Shown here: one piece after another, positions 8,374 to 14,805 of the stretch
Numbering within the stretch: the stretch's first letter is position 1
Layout of the letters: the number at the start of each line of letters is the position of its first letter
Source of the DNA: Multifurca ochricompacta
Lineage: Eukaryota; Basidiomycota; Agaricomycetes; Russulales; Russulaceae
Length of the DNA: 14,805 bases
Assembly (NCBI GenBank): GCA_022496185.1
Contig: WTXG01000537.1
Span: forward strand, 1-14,805
Direction of reading: 5' to 3'
Translations under genes and position numbers: made by a program
Notes under the pieces: model-generated
Told to the model about the DNA's origin: nothing
Seen by the model: only the letters and a program-made list of their open reading frames with translations
Databases searched by the model: none

Positions 8374-9400
8374 TTCCTGAGAACCCGCGTACGAATCGTC
8401 GGTAGAAGTTACAGAATCCAACGAAGGATCGCACATCCTTGACACATGTGGGTGTGGGCCATTCCCGGATTCCTTGTACCTTCACCGGGTCCATCCGCAC
8501 ATGTCCGTTTTCTAGAATAACTCCCAGGTACTCGACGCTTCGTTGTTCGAATGAACATTTGGCCGGTTTAAGATAAAGGTCATGTTCGTGCAGGATATCT
8601 AGCACTTGGTGTACCCGTTCTCGGTGGTGGGTAGGGTCGTCTGTGGTGGCTACAAGGATGTCGTCCATGTATACTACCACCTCTCCAGTGAGAATAAGGT
8701 CGCGGAAGATATGATTCATCATTGCTTGAAAGGTGGCCAGCAAGTTGGTGAGACCGAAGAACATGACATTTGGTTCAAAGAGCCCTTGGTTGGTTTTGAA
8801 AGCCGCTTTACACTGATCCCCTTCTTTGATCCTGATGTTATTGTACCCCCAGCGGACATCCATTTTGGAGAATAGGGATTTGTCTCGCATGGTATCAATG
8901 AGTTCTGAGATAAGTGGTAGGGGGTAGGCGTTCTTTACAGTGTAAGCATTTATTCGTCGGTAATCTTGGACAGGTCGAAGCTTGCCGTCTTTCTTCTTGA
9001 TAAAGAAGAATGGTGATGCTACGCGACTTCGATGGATGAATATATCCCTTTGCCAAGTGCTCTTCGAGGAATGCCGTAAGTGCCGTTTGTTCTGTCTGCG
9101 ACAATGGGTAGATTTTACAATCGATTGCTGATGGGGTGTCGGGTGTAAATTCTATGGCATGGTCCCATGGTCGCGCAGGTGGAAACGCTGCGATTCCGCC
9201 TCTGAAAATACCTTCCAGTGTCGGTGGTATGTTCCGGCACTACCTCCTCAAAGGTTTTCTCTGAGTGTCCCTCCACTGCCTTCTGGGCAAGCTCTGACGC
9301 TTTGGTGACAAAGCAATGTCCCGCATCCTCGTCCTCATCCTCTGTTCTTCGTACTGCCGAATGTCGAGCCATATAGTCGTACCCCATGGATGTGATCAGG
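8374..9400 (-). pseudogene. pol: Pol part 1: linker and reverse transcriptase, frame-broken
   Basis: The longest open piece (8360-8890) carries FSKMDVRWGYNNIRI and YMDDILVA, which contain the catalytic aspartates of RT. The upstream part in another frame carries the FFFIKKKDG and RPVQDYRRIN blocks. The palm motif reads FGLTNLLATFQ where the family has TNSPATFQ, so a usually conserved Ser-Pro pair is changed. Breaks are seen near 9400 (CCGTCC), 9230 (CATACC), 9021 (two bases short in a CG repeat) and 8374 (GGAATG). All except the CG one fit the loss of one base from a short run. As written it could not be translated into one polyprotein. Confidence 0.88.
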
Positions 9401-9829
9401 ACGGGTAGAACTCTTTGTCCATAGTTGCGTCACTCCAGTTAATCTTTGGTTCGAATGCTGCAAGCCAGGGATATCCTAGGATCAGATCTTCGTCTCCTAA
9501 GTTGGTAACTAGGAAGCGAATGACTTTGGTTTGTTCTCCCACTTGGACATTAAGATCAGTATAATGCGTAATCTTTCCTGCCCGATTAGCCGTTCCATCG
9601 ATATTCCAAATATTCTTCTCCTGGGGGAGTGCCAGCATCCCCAATCCCATGGTTCTTGCCATTCGTGGGCTAATAAAGTTGTCGGTGGCTCCTGAATCTA
9701 TCAGGATGTCACGATCGGCCGTCTTCTGTGTAGTCTCGAAATGTACTGGTATTTTCAGTGATTTGAAGCGACTAGTATACACAGAGGTTACATGTAATGC
9801 TCGTGCCCAGGCCGATGGGGTAGAGCCGG
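9401..9829 (-). pseudogene. Retropepsin-like aspartic protease domain
   Basis: The minus-strand frame has ILIDSGATDNFI, the catalytic D-S/T-G-A motif of retrotransposon proteases, and DLILGYPWL about 75 residues later, the conserved ILG block. It processes Gag-Pol. Gag ends at a TGA (9830-9832) directly before it. A five-T run there would need a sixth T to join the frames, so a single Gag-Pol ORF is likely, as in Tf1. A programmed shift cannot be excluded. The downstream end breaks near 9400. Confidence 0.88.
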
Positions 9830-11337
9830 TCAAAAATCCTTTTTCGCGAACGCTTTTTCTACTAAGATCGCTCGCACTTCCTCGCTCTCCTTCATCATGT
9901 TGGACCAGATTTCTTGTGCCTTTTCCTCCTTCGTCGGTTTTTCTTATCGACAGTCGGTGGGTTATTGCGGACAGGCGTGACCGTAGCTTCAGCCACACGC
10001 GCTCCTTTCTTAGGGCATTCTCGAGACATGTGCCCTTGCGCCTTGCAACGGAAGCATCTTCCTTCCTTCATCAATGTTGTCTTTCGTCTTCGGTGAGTGT
10101 GGCCCGGGCCCTGGTTCTATCTGCCGAGGTATCCATGGCGTTTGGGTCTCTTTGGGAGGCATGTGCAGGTTTAACCCCGAAGGCCGCCTTCCACTGATCA
10201 CGGGTCTTTCCCTTCTTGGTATCGACTCCAAAACGTGTCTGGAAATCGAGATAGTCTTGCTGCTGTCGTCGGGCAGCATCACCCATGTATCCCAGTCGCT
10301 AGGGTGGTGAAACTGGATGATATTTTTGACTAACGGGTTCGGAAGTCCTTGGGAGAAGAGGTCTAGTGTTGCCTCTTCATCTGTGTCATACCCGGCCCGA
10401 TTGGCCAAGCTTCTGAATTTCGCCACATAGGCGTCCAAATCTCCTTTGTCCATTTTCAGGGACTTCAGTTCCGGGCAGCCTTCTGCTTCGCTTGCCCGTC
10501 CGTGAACGCATCTTTAAATCGCTGAGCGATGGTCTCCCAAAGACCTTCACTCGTGGTACGACGCCCACTCTCAACCTGTTCGTTCAACCATTCCAGTTGT
10601 TCCATCGTCCAGTCGTCCACTGCATCCCCCCGGATGAGCGATAAGAATAAGTTGGCTCGCTGGAAGGGGTTGATTATTTGGGGAACGTCGTGGTTGAAGT
10701 TCTTGAATGTCGTGAACTCCAGCATGAACTTTTTACTTTGTGACCGATCCCCAGTGAACGTCTGGGGTAGTACACCTGATAGTCGTCCGAGGGTGGGGGA
10801 ATGTTTGGTGGCAACATACTGGTGGGGGTGGCGGAGGTGGAGGGGCTGGGTCTGGAGTTGGGCGGCGATAGTGGACATGTTTTGCTTTGACGTGGTGACG
10901 GTGCTGGTGGACTGTGTAGATATCTGAGGAGTTGTCAAAGCAGGGGCTCTGATCGTGACAACTGCTGGTGCAACTGGGGTTGTAGTCGACGCTAATACCA
11001 GTGCTTCTTCGCTATGTTCTTCTACGTACTCTTCTGGTTCGGAGTCTGTGACAATGGCTGGGGGATTTTCTCTCCACGGCCCTAATCCAAATTCTGGTGG
11101 GGCGGGTCCTGTAGTGACCCAAGAGTGTGGCTATCCGAGTATCGGATACGATACCAAACTCTCTTTTCGTCGTCGTATTCTACCGGTTGGTATCTTCCGT
11201 CGTGATAGACGTAGTATCCAAACTCGGACTCAAAATCTTCCAGGTGGCAGAGCCAAGTACTTGCTGTGAAAGATTATGCTCGTCTCTGTGTTCGATAGTT
11301 CTTCTCGGAAGAGGGTCTGACTGCGGCTGGAAGCCAC
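9830..11337 (-). pseudogene. gag: Gag with capsid domain and CCHC zinc knuckle, frame-broken
   Basis: The capsid region contains LPQTFTGDRSQSKKFMLEF, LFLSLIRGDAVDDW and DAYVAKFRSLANRAGY, the pattern of the retrotransposon Gag family. A knuckle CFRCKAQGHMSREC (CX2CX4HX4C) follows near 10030-10075. The start is uncertain: the decayed copy has an ATG at 13266 at the place where this copy has GTG (11335-11337). Frame breaks lie near 11291, 11238, 11121, three between 10785 and 10850, and 10471, 10283, 10073, 9938-9942 and 9832. At 11291, 11238 and 11121 the decayed copy keeps one more base, so the loss is in this copy. After a short Q-rich stretch the region lacks the long proline run seen at 14281-14315. 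Confidence 0.88.
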
Positions 11338-11343
11338 TGTGAG

Positions 11344-11354
11344 AGACTCGACTT
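11344..11354 (-). promoter_or_regulatory. Primer-binding site of self-priming type
   Basis: On the minus strand AAGTCGAGTCT starts 2 nt after the LTR. It is perfectly complementary (11 of 11) to AGACTCGACTT inside the LTR, 34 nt after the start of the TATA box. No tRNA 3'-end match beginning with TGG is visible. The arrangement, match length and spacing mirror the Tf1/sushi self-priming system. Confidence 0.8.
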
Positions 11355-11574
11355 GATGTTACGTCCGGTGCGGGACGTTCCACACAACTTGTGTGACAGC
11401 GTTCGTTCGTATATCGATAAGAGACCAATGGGTCCCTTGGAGTTATGCGGGAGAGTCAAAGTCAAAGAGGCTGTACTCTAAGACGATGTTGAACAGAAAG
11501 TACCGAAGTACTTGAGACGGTCGAGTCAGAGCGTTCAAAGGGAAGTCCAGAAGACAAGCACCGATGTATTCAAT

Positions 11575-11585
11575 AAGTCGAGTCT
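11575..11585 (-). promoter_or_regulatory. Predicted transcript 5' end / self-primer
   Basis: AGACTCGACTT on the minus strand, complementary to the primer-binding site at 11344-11354. In the Tf1 model it is the first 11 nt of the RNA. Confidence 0.7.
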
Positions 11586-11611
11586 AAGGTCTACTGGGTA
11601 GCTATAGCGGA

Positions 11612-11619
11612 CTTATATA
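11612..11619 (-). promoter_or_regulatory. TATA box of gypsy 5' LTR
   Basis: TATATAAG on the minus strand, also at 4738-4745 in the 3' LTR and at 12976-12983 in the decayed copy. The 34-nt distance to AGACT is the same in this LTR and in the decayed copy. Confidence 0.8.
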
Positions 11620-12077
11620 CGTAAAGCAGTGGGCGTCTACGCAATAAGGATACAGAGTCAAGTGGGCCCATATATCTGAAAGCGGAGGGCGTAAAGCCTG
11701 GCTTCTACTGATAGGGGATTAAGTAAATGTCCGATCGTATGATAAGGAGATAAGTGATAAGCAAAGGAGCAAGCCAGCAAACATGAACAAGCAAACAAGT
11801 CACGGGGATGGACGAAGGGCATGTGACGGATCCCACGATGGAGACGTGATCTGGTAGTGAAGCGTGGGCGGCAGGGAGGGATTATCGTTGGGCAGGAAAA
11901 AGAATGTAGGAAGAGATGGGGTTCGTAACACTGTGCTTGATTATAGCACCAAACCTTAACCGATTCCGAAGCTAGACAGTGACCAGAGCCTAGCCTTATT
12001 GTGCTAGGCTCGTGGCTGAGGTAATGGACCCGCGCCGACCCATGCACGCCGCACAGAACACTCCACTGAGTGTAACA

Positions 12078-12155
12078 CAACCTGAGACATGCTCACAGTG
12101 ACATGCTCATTCAACTCATTTCCCATCTATGATCAATGCCTTCACCATGGAGGGA
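12078..12155 (+). other. Probable copia leader and gag start, interrupted
   Basis: Begins directly after the TGTAACA end of the copia LTR. It contains TCACCATGG (ATG at 12147), a good context for a start codon, but LTR copy A interrupts it after two further codons. I see no tRNA-type primer site after the LTR. Confidence 0.45.
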
Positions 12156-12420
12156 TGTTGACACAAGATGTGTCTGGAGATGCTTCAGGCATCTGAGTTT
12201 CAGATTAGCTGTCTGATTAGATTAGATTAGATCTCGGAGTATCAGACTTTTTATGTTATCTTTATTACATTTCTTTCTCACATTACTCAGCAGCTGACTG
12301 ATTCACTTAGTAATCATAGTTTACATGTGATTCTCCCTTGGCCAATGGCCTTTATCCCTCTTTGTTTATTGTCCAGCACTTGTGGACTTATTCCCAGTGT
12401 GCACAGACCATCCCTTGGGG

Positions 12421-12428
12421 TATATAAG
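12421..12428 (+). promoter_or_regulatory. TATA box of LTR copy A
   Basis: TATATAAG, 17 nt before the hairpin arm. GGCCAATGGCC lies upstream near 12340-12350. The transcript is expected to begin near 12445-12455, at or just before the hairpin. Confidence 0.7.
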
Positions 12429-12444
12429 GGTGTCTGTTTTGTCT

Positions 12445-12482
12445 CTTTCACTTCAGAGTTTCTTCAACCTCTGAAGTGTAAG
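12445..12482 (+). other. Hairpin over the 5' splice site, copy A
   Basis: CTTTCACTTCAGAG pairs with CTCTGAAGTGTAAG in 13 of 14 positions across a 10-nt loop. The second arm ends inside the candidate intron. Confidence 0.82.
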
Positions 12483-12532
12483 TCCTTCTCTACTATACTC
12501 TTTACTTACCTTTGACTAATGTTCTCTTGTAG
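12478..12532 (+). other. Candidate 55-nt intron in LTR copy A
   Basis: Starts GTAAGTCC, has TTTGACTAATG near its end and finishes CTCTTGTAG. Same length and signals as in copies B and C, although the body of the segment differs. Confidence 0.8.
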
Positions 12533-12567
12533 TTAACTTGTCTTTCTAGGTCAGTAGTATAGTAATA

Positions 12568-12608
12568 CAGAGTTTCTTCAACCTCTGAAGTTTAACTTGT
12601 CTTTCTAG
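12568..12608 (+). repeat. Intron-less second unit in LTR copy A
   Basis: 41 bp identical at every position to 12454-12477 joined to 12533-12549. The junction reads GAAGT/TTAAC, exactly the product of removing 12478-12532. Confidence 0.95.
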
Positions 12609-12664
12609 CTAACCACTAACCACACAGTCAGTACACTGTGCACATGACTGTTTAATACATCAAC

Positions 12665-13243
12665 TGTTATGACCCTCACCCAGTGTCCCTCTTTTCTTCA
12701 TGATTCCCAGTACAAACCCTGCCCTCCTGCCTATGTTACACTTCTTGATCACATCCCCTTCCTGGGATCCATCACATGCCTTGCTTCCTTCCCTGTGACT
12801 GCCTTTGCATTTGTTGACTGTGCTTTGTCTATGATTGTCTCCTTATCTCCTTATCTATACAACCAGACACTTACTTAATTCCCTATCAGAAGCCAGGCTT
12901 TATGCGCTCTGCTTTTGTATATTTGGACCCACTTGACTCCATGATTCTTATCTTGTAGATGCCCATCTGATTATGTATATAAGTCTGCTGTAGCTACACT
13001 GTAGACCTCAGACTTGACTTATTGAATACATCAGTGCTTGTCTTCTGGACACTCCCCTTTGAACCTTTGACTTGCACATCTCAGTGTTTTCAACACTTCC
13101 TGCTCAACATTGTCTTAGGGAGCAGCCCCCTTTGACTTTGACTTGTCCCTTATAACTCCAAGAGGCCTTATTGGTTTCTTACCTGATCATGAATGATATG
13201 CTGTCACACAAGTCATGTGGAATGTCCCACACTGGATGTAACA
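12665..13243 (+). repeat. Decayed gypsy 5' LTR (579 bp)
   Basis: Starts TGTTATG and ends GATGTAACA. Collinear with the intact LTRs, including TATATAAG at 12976-12983 and the self-primer AGACTTGACTT at 13010-13020, which is altered at its CpG. Confidence 0.92.
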
Positions 13244-13245
13244 TC

Positions 13246-13256
13246 AAGTTGAGTCT
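13246..13256 (+). promoter_or_regulatory. Decayed primer-binding site
   Basis: AAGTTGAGTCT, 2 nt after the LTR. Against the self-primer at 13010-13020 it has two mismatches, both explained by independent CpG loss at the same ancestral CG. Confidence 0.7.
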
Positions 13257-13326
13257 CTTTTCAACATGGCTTTTGTCAAACAATCATGCTGCTGGTTATA
13301 CTGACTGTGGTTAGTAGCGGGTTAGG

Positions 13327-13366
13327 CTAAAGAAAGACAAGTACTTCAGAGGTTAGAAGAACTCTG
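13327..13366 (-). repeat. Intron-less second unit in LTR copy C
   Basis: 40 bp identical to 13455-13478 joined to 13384-13399, with 13400-13454 removed. Confidence 0.94.
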
Positions 13367-13399
13367 TATTACTATCTACACACCTAAAGAAAGACAAGT

Positions 13400-13454
13400 C
13401 TAATATAATAGGTTAGTCTATAGGTAGTGAGAGAGTAGAGTAAAGGAAACTTAC
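13400..13454 (-). other. Candidate 55-nt intron in LTR copy C
   Basis: On the minus strand it starts GTAAGTTTCC, has ATAGACTAACC near the 3' end and finishes ATATTAG. Length and signals are conserved while most of the body has diverged from copies A and B. Confidence 0.8.
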
Positions 13455-13487
13455 ACTTCAGAGGTTAGAAGAACTCTGAAGTGAAAG
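13450..13487 (-). other. Hairpin over the 5' splice site, copy C
   Basis: CTTTCACTTCAGAG and CTCTGAAGTGTAAG on the minus strand pair in 13 of 14 positions across a 10-nt loop. Confidence 0.82.
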
Positions 13488-14502
13488 AGATGAAACAGAC
13501 ACCCTTATATACCCATAGGGGCCAGGGGAAATGGTCTGTGCGCACTGGGAATAAGTCCACAAGTGCCGGGCAATAAACAGAGAGGGATAAAGGCCATTGG
13601 CCAAAGAGATATCACATGCCTACTGTGCATTACTAAGGTTATCACTAATCAGCTGAGTAAGGTGAGAAAGAAATGTAATAAAGATAACATAAAAAGTCCG
13701 ATACTCCGAAATCTAATCTAATCTAATCTACAGCTGAAGCGAACCTTAGATGCCTGAAGCATCTCTAGACACGTCCTGTGTCAACAGCTTTGTCCAGCCG
13801 CAGTCAGACCTTGTTCAAAGAAGAGCTCATCAAATGAAGAGAAGAGGATAATCTTTCACAACAGACACTTGGCTCTGCTGTCTGGAAAGATTTTGAGTCC
13901 AAGTTTGGATACTACATCTATCATGACAGAAGATACCAACCAGTAGAATATGATGACGAAAGAAGAGTCTGGTATTGTATCTGATACTCGGAAAGCAAAC
14001 ATTTGTGGGTTACTACCACTCCTGCTCCTGTAGAATTTGGTCTTGGACTGTGGAGAGAGAACCCACCTGTGATTGTCACTGACTCAGAACCAGAAGAATA
14101 TGTCAAAGAAAATAGTGAAGATGCACCAGTATTAGCATTGCCTACACCCCTGGTTGCACCTGCAGTTGTCACAATCAGAGCCCCTGCTTTGACAACTCCC
14201 CAGATATCGATACAATCCTCTGACACCATCACCCCATTCCATCAGAACATGTTGACCATTGCTGCCCAACTTCCCAACCCTGCTCCTCCTCCTCCTCCTC
14301 CTCCTCCTCCCCCTGTTGTCCCAAACATTCCTCCACCATCTGGATGTCTTTCAGGGATCCTGCCTCAGACCTTCACAGGAGATTGCTCCCAAAGCAAAAA
14401 GTTCATGCTGGAGTTTACCACATTCAAAAACTTCAATCATGATGTTGCCCAAATCGTTAATCCTTTTCAACATGCCAACCTCTTCCTTTCACTCATTAGG
14501 GG

Positions 14503-14805
14503 TGTTGACACGGCATGTGTCTTGAGGTGCTTCAGGCATCTAGGTTAGGGTCTAAGCTGTGCAAGATTAGATTAGATAATTGATTCGGAGTTTCGGACTT
14601 TTTACCATATCATTATTACTTACTTTCTTGCGATGCGCAGCAGCTGACTGATGTACCTTAGTAATCCTGTGTAGCATGTGATACCTCACTGGCCAATGGC
14701 CTTAGTCCCTCAGTAGTACTTTCTAGTGCATTCCATTGCGCACAGACCATCCTTTGGTACTATATAAGGAGGTCTTTTTCTTCCCTTACACTTCAGAGTT
14801 TACTT
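14503..14805 (+). mobile_element. LTR, TGTTGACAC family, copy D, cut by window end
   Basis: Starts TGTTGACACGGC inside the gag of the decayed gypsy copy, after AGGGG. It is close to copy B throughout. The TATA box TATATAAG is at 14761-14768, and the first hairpin arm CTTACACTTCAGAG starts at 14785. The intron region lies beyond the window. Confidence 0.92.

Larger units (their letters stand above)
4479..11930 (-). mobile_element. Full-length Ty3/gypsy chromovirus with third ORF
   Basis: 7,452 bp, both LTRs present, bounded by the 5-bp duplication CTGTG (4474-4478 and 11931-11935). LTR termini are TGTTACG...CGTAACA. The minus-strand order is gag, aspartic protease, RT, RNase H, integrase with GPF motif, chromodomain, an extra zinc-knuckle ORF, then a polypurine tract. 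The two LTRs differ by four substitutions and four single-base length changes in 574-578 bp, which points to a recent insertion. It is CpG-rich, unlike the copia LTR it sits in and the decayed copy at 12665-14502. Self-priming signals and the chromodomain put it near the Tf1-like side of the chromoviruses; that placement is inference. Confidence 0.97.
11357..11930 (-). repeat. Gypsy 5' LTR (574 bp)
   Basis: TGTTACGAACCCC...GGACGTAACA on the minus strand. Identical to the 3' LTR apart from four CpG transitions and four single-base deletions between about 11419 and 11510. Confidence 0.97.
2856..12077 (+). mobile_element. Second copia LTR, plus strand, split by two younger insertions
   Basis: The LTR segments are 2856-3447, 3953-4478 and 11936-12077, about 1.26 kb when the insertions and duplicated targets are ignored. 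It begins TGTTACA and ends TGTAACA, perfect inverted termini. Its first ~1.1 kb match the left copia LTR inverted. The match to window bases 1-40 resumes at 11936, beyond the gypsy element, which proves that the gypsy element landed inside it. The flanks ATCAG (left) and CAACC (right) do not match, so this is more likely the 5' LTR of a second element whose body lies to the right than a solo LTR. Confidence 0.85.
12156..12662 (+). mobile_element. LTR, TGTTGACAC family, copy A
   Basis: Starts TGTTGACACA after AGGGA and ends about ACATCA. The end is placed by comparison with copies B and C. No AGGGA follows. Instead the decayed gypsy LTR begins 2 bp later, so copy A is either the 5' LTR of an element invaded by gypsy or a solo LTR whose right flank is displaced. 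It belongs with copy C (shared TTTTTATGTTATCTTTATTA stretch and others), apart from copies B and D. Confidence 0.88.
13274..13786 (-). mobile_element. Solo LTR, TGTTGACAC family, copy C
   Basis: On the minus strand it starts TGTTGACACA and ends TTTGACA. A perfect 5-bp duplication GCTTT flanks it (13269-13273 and 13787-13791). It lies 8 bp into gag of the decayed gypsy copy. The 513-bp LTR has a TATA box (13504-13511), the CCAAT palindrome, the hairpin, the 55-nt segment and the intron-less unit. Confidence 0.95.
12665..14502 (+). mobile_element. Decayed gypsy copy, 5' LTR and gag start
   Basis: Plus-strand relative of the element at 4479-11930. It contains a 579-bp LTR, the primer-binding site and the first part of gag, cut by LTR copies C and D. 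Differences from the intact copy are dominated by CG to TG or CA. TCAAC (12660-12664) is the candidate left target duplication; the right end is outside the window or lost. Confidence 0.92.
13266..14502 (+). pseudogene. gag: Decayed gag N-terminal half
   Basis: ATG at 13266, then the gag start split by the solo LTR at 13274-13786, then the remainder up to 14502. Stops have arisen in the reading frame, for example a TGA soon after position 13830 and a TGA near 13988. From 14003 an open frame encodes the acidic, Pro-rich gag N-terminus, a run of about ten prolines from a CCT repeat (14281-14315), LPQTFTGDCSQSKKF and the beginning of the capsid domain, ending at LIRG where copy D interrupts. Because this copy retains bases missing from the main element, it is a useful internal reference for the ancestral frame. 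Confidence 0.88.

Noticed and set aside
5042..8442. Many plus-strand open frames opposite the gypsy pol and third ORF
   Set aside because: They are antisense shadows of clearly recognised minus-strand retrotransposon coding sequence.
9830..9840. Programmed frameshift at the gag-pol junction (A/T-rich slippery run)
   Set aside because: Not excluded, but the same kind of one-base deficit occurs more than a dozen times elsewhere in this element, so a simple missing base is the more economical reading.
2856..12077. Inverted copies at both ends read as terminal inverted repeats of one large DNA transposon
   Set aside because: Each arm has TGTTA/TAACA-type LTR ends, one directly follows a copia pol tail, and no transposase is present, so two LTR copies in opposite orientation explain it better.

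Overview
The window is a nest of retrotransposons and holds no host gene that I can support. The element types suggest a filamentous fungus, most likely a basidiomycete: a chromodomain Ty3/gypsy element, a copia remnant, TG...CA LTRs with 5-bp target duplications, 55-nt intron-like segments, and mutations concentrated at CpG. This is inference, because no host coding sequence is present to fix the taxon.

Layout. (1) 1-1156 is the cut-off 3' LTR of a minus-strand copia-type element; its pol remnant (RNase H tail) lies at 1378-1530. (2) 1531-2451 is an inserted repeat block with a GGGTA-rich hairpin and three degenerate units, two of them exactly 198 bp apart. (3) A second copy of the same ~1.26-kb copia LTR, in plus orientation, starts at 2856 and ends at 12077. 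It has been split twice: by a 500-bp solo LTR at 3448-3947 (TSD ATTCC) and by a whole 7.45-kb Ty3/gypsy element at 4479-11930 (TSD CTGTG). (4) That gypsy element, on the minus strand, reads 5' LTR, primer-binding site, gag, protease, RT, RNase H, integrase, chromodomain, a separate third ORF, polypurine tract, 3' LTR. (5) 12078-12155 is probable copia leader. (6) 12156-14805 holds an LTR of the same ~500-bp family (copy A), a CpG-decayed plus-strand copy of the gypsy LTR and gag start (12665-14502), a solo LTR inside that copy (copy C, TSD GCTTT), and a fourth LTR (copy D) cut by the window end.

Two mechanisms can be read in the DNA. The gypsy element carries a Tf1-like self-priming arrangement: 11 nt at the predicted transcript 5' end are perfectly complementary to the primer-binding site 2 nt after the LTR. 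The ~500-bp LTR family carries, just downstream of its TATA box, a 55-nt segment with full intron signals. In all three complete copies this is followed by a second copy of the flanking sequence that is exactly the spliced product. The two versions are identical within each LTR although the LTRs differ from one another. This is the most novel signal in the window.

The gypsy gag-pol frame is broken about fifteen times, almost always where one base seems missing from a short homopolymer. The third ORF, the 1.8-kb RNase H-integrase stretch and the left LTR are free of such breaks. This fits uneven sequence quality at least as well as biological decay.
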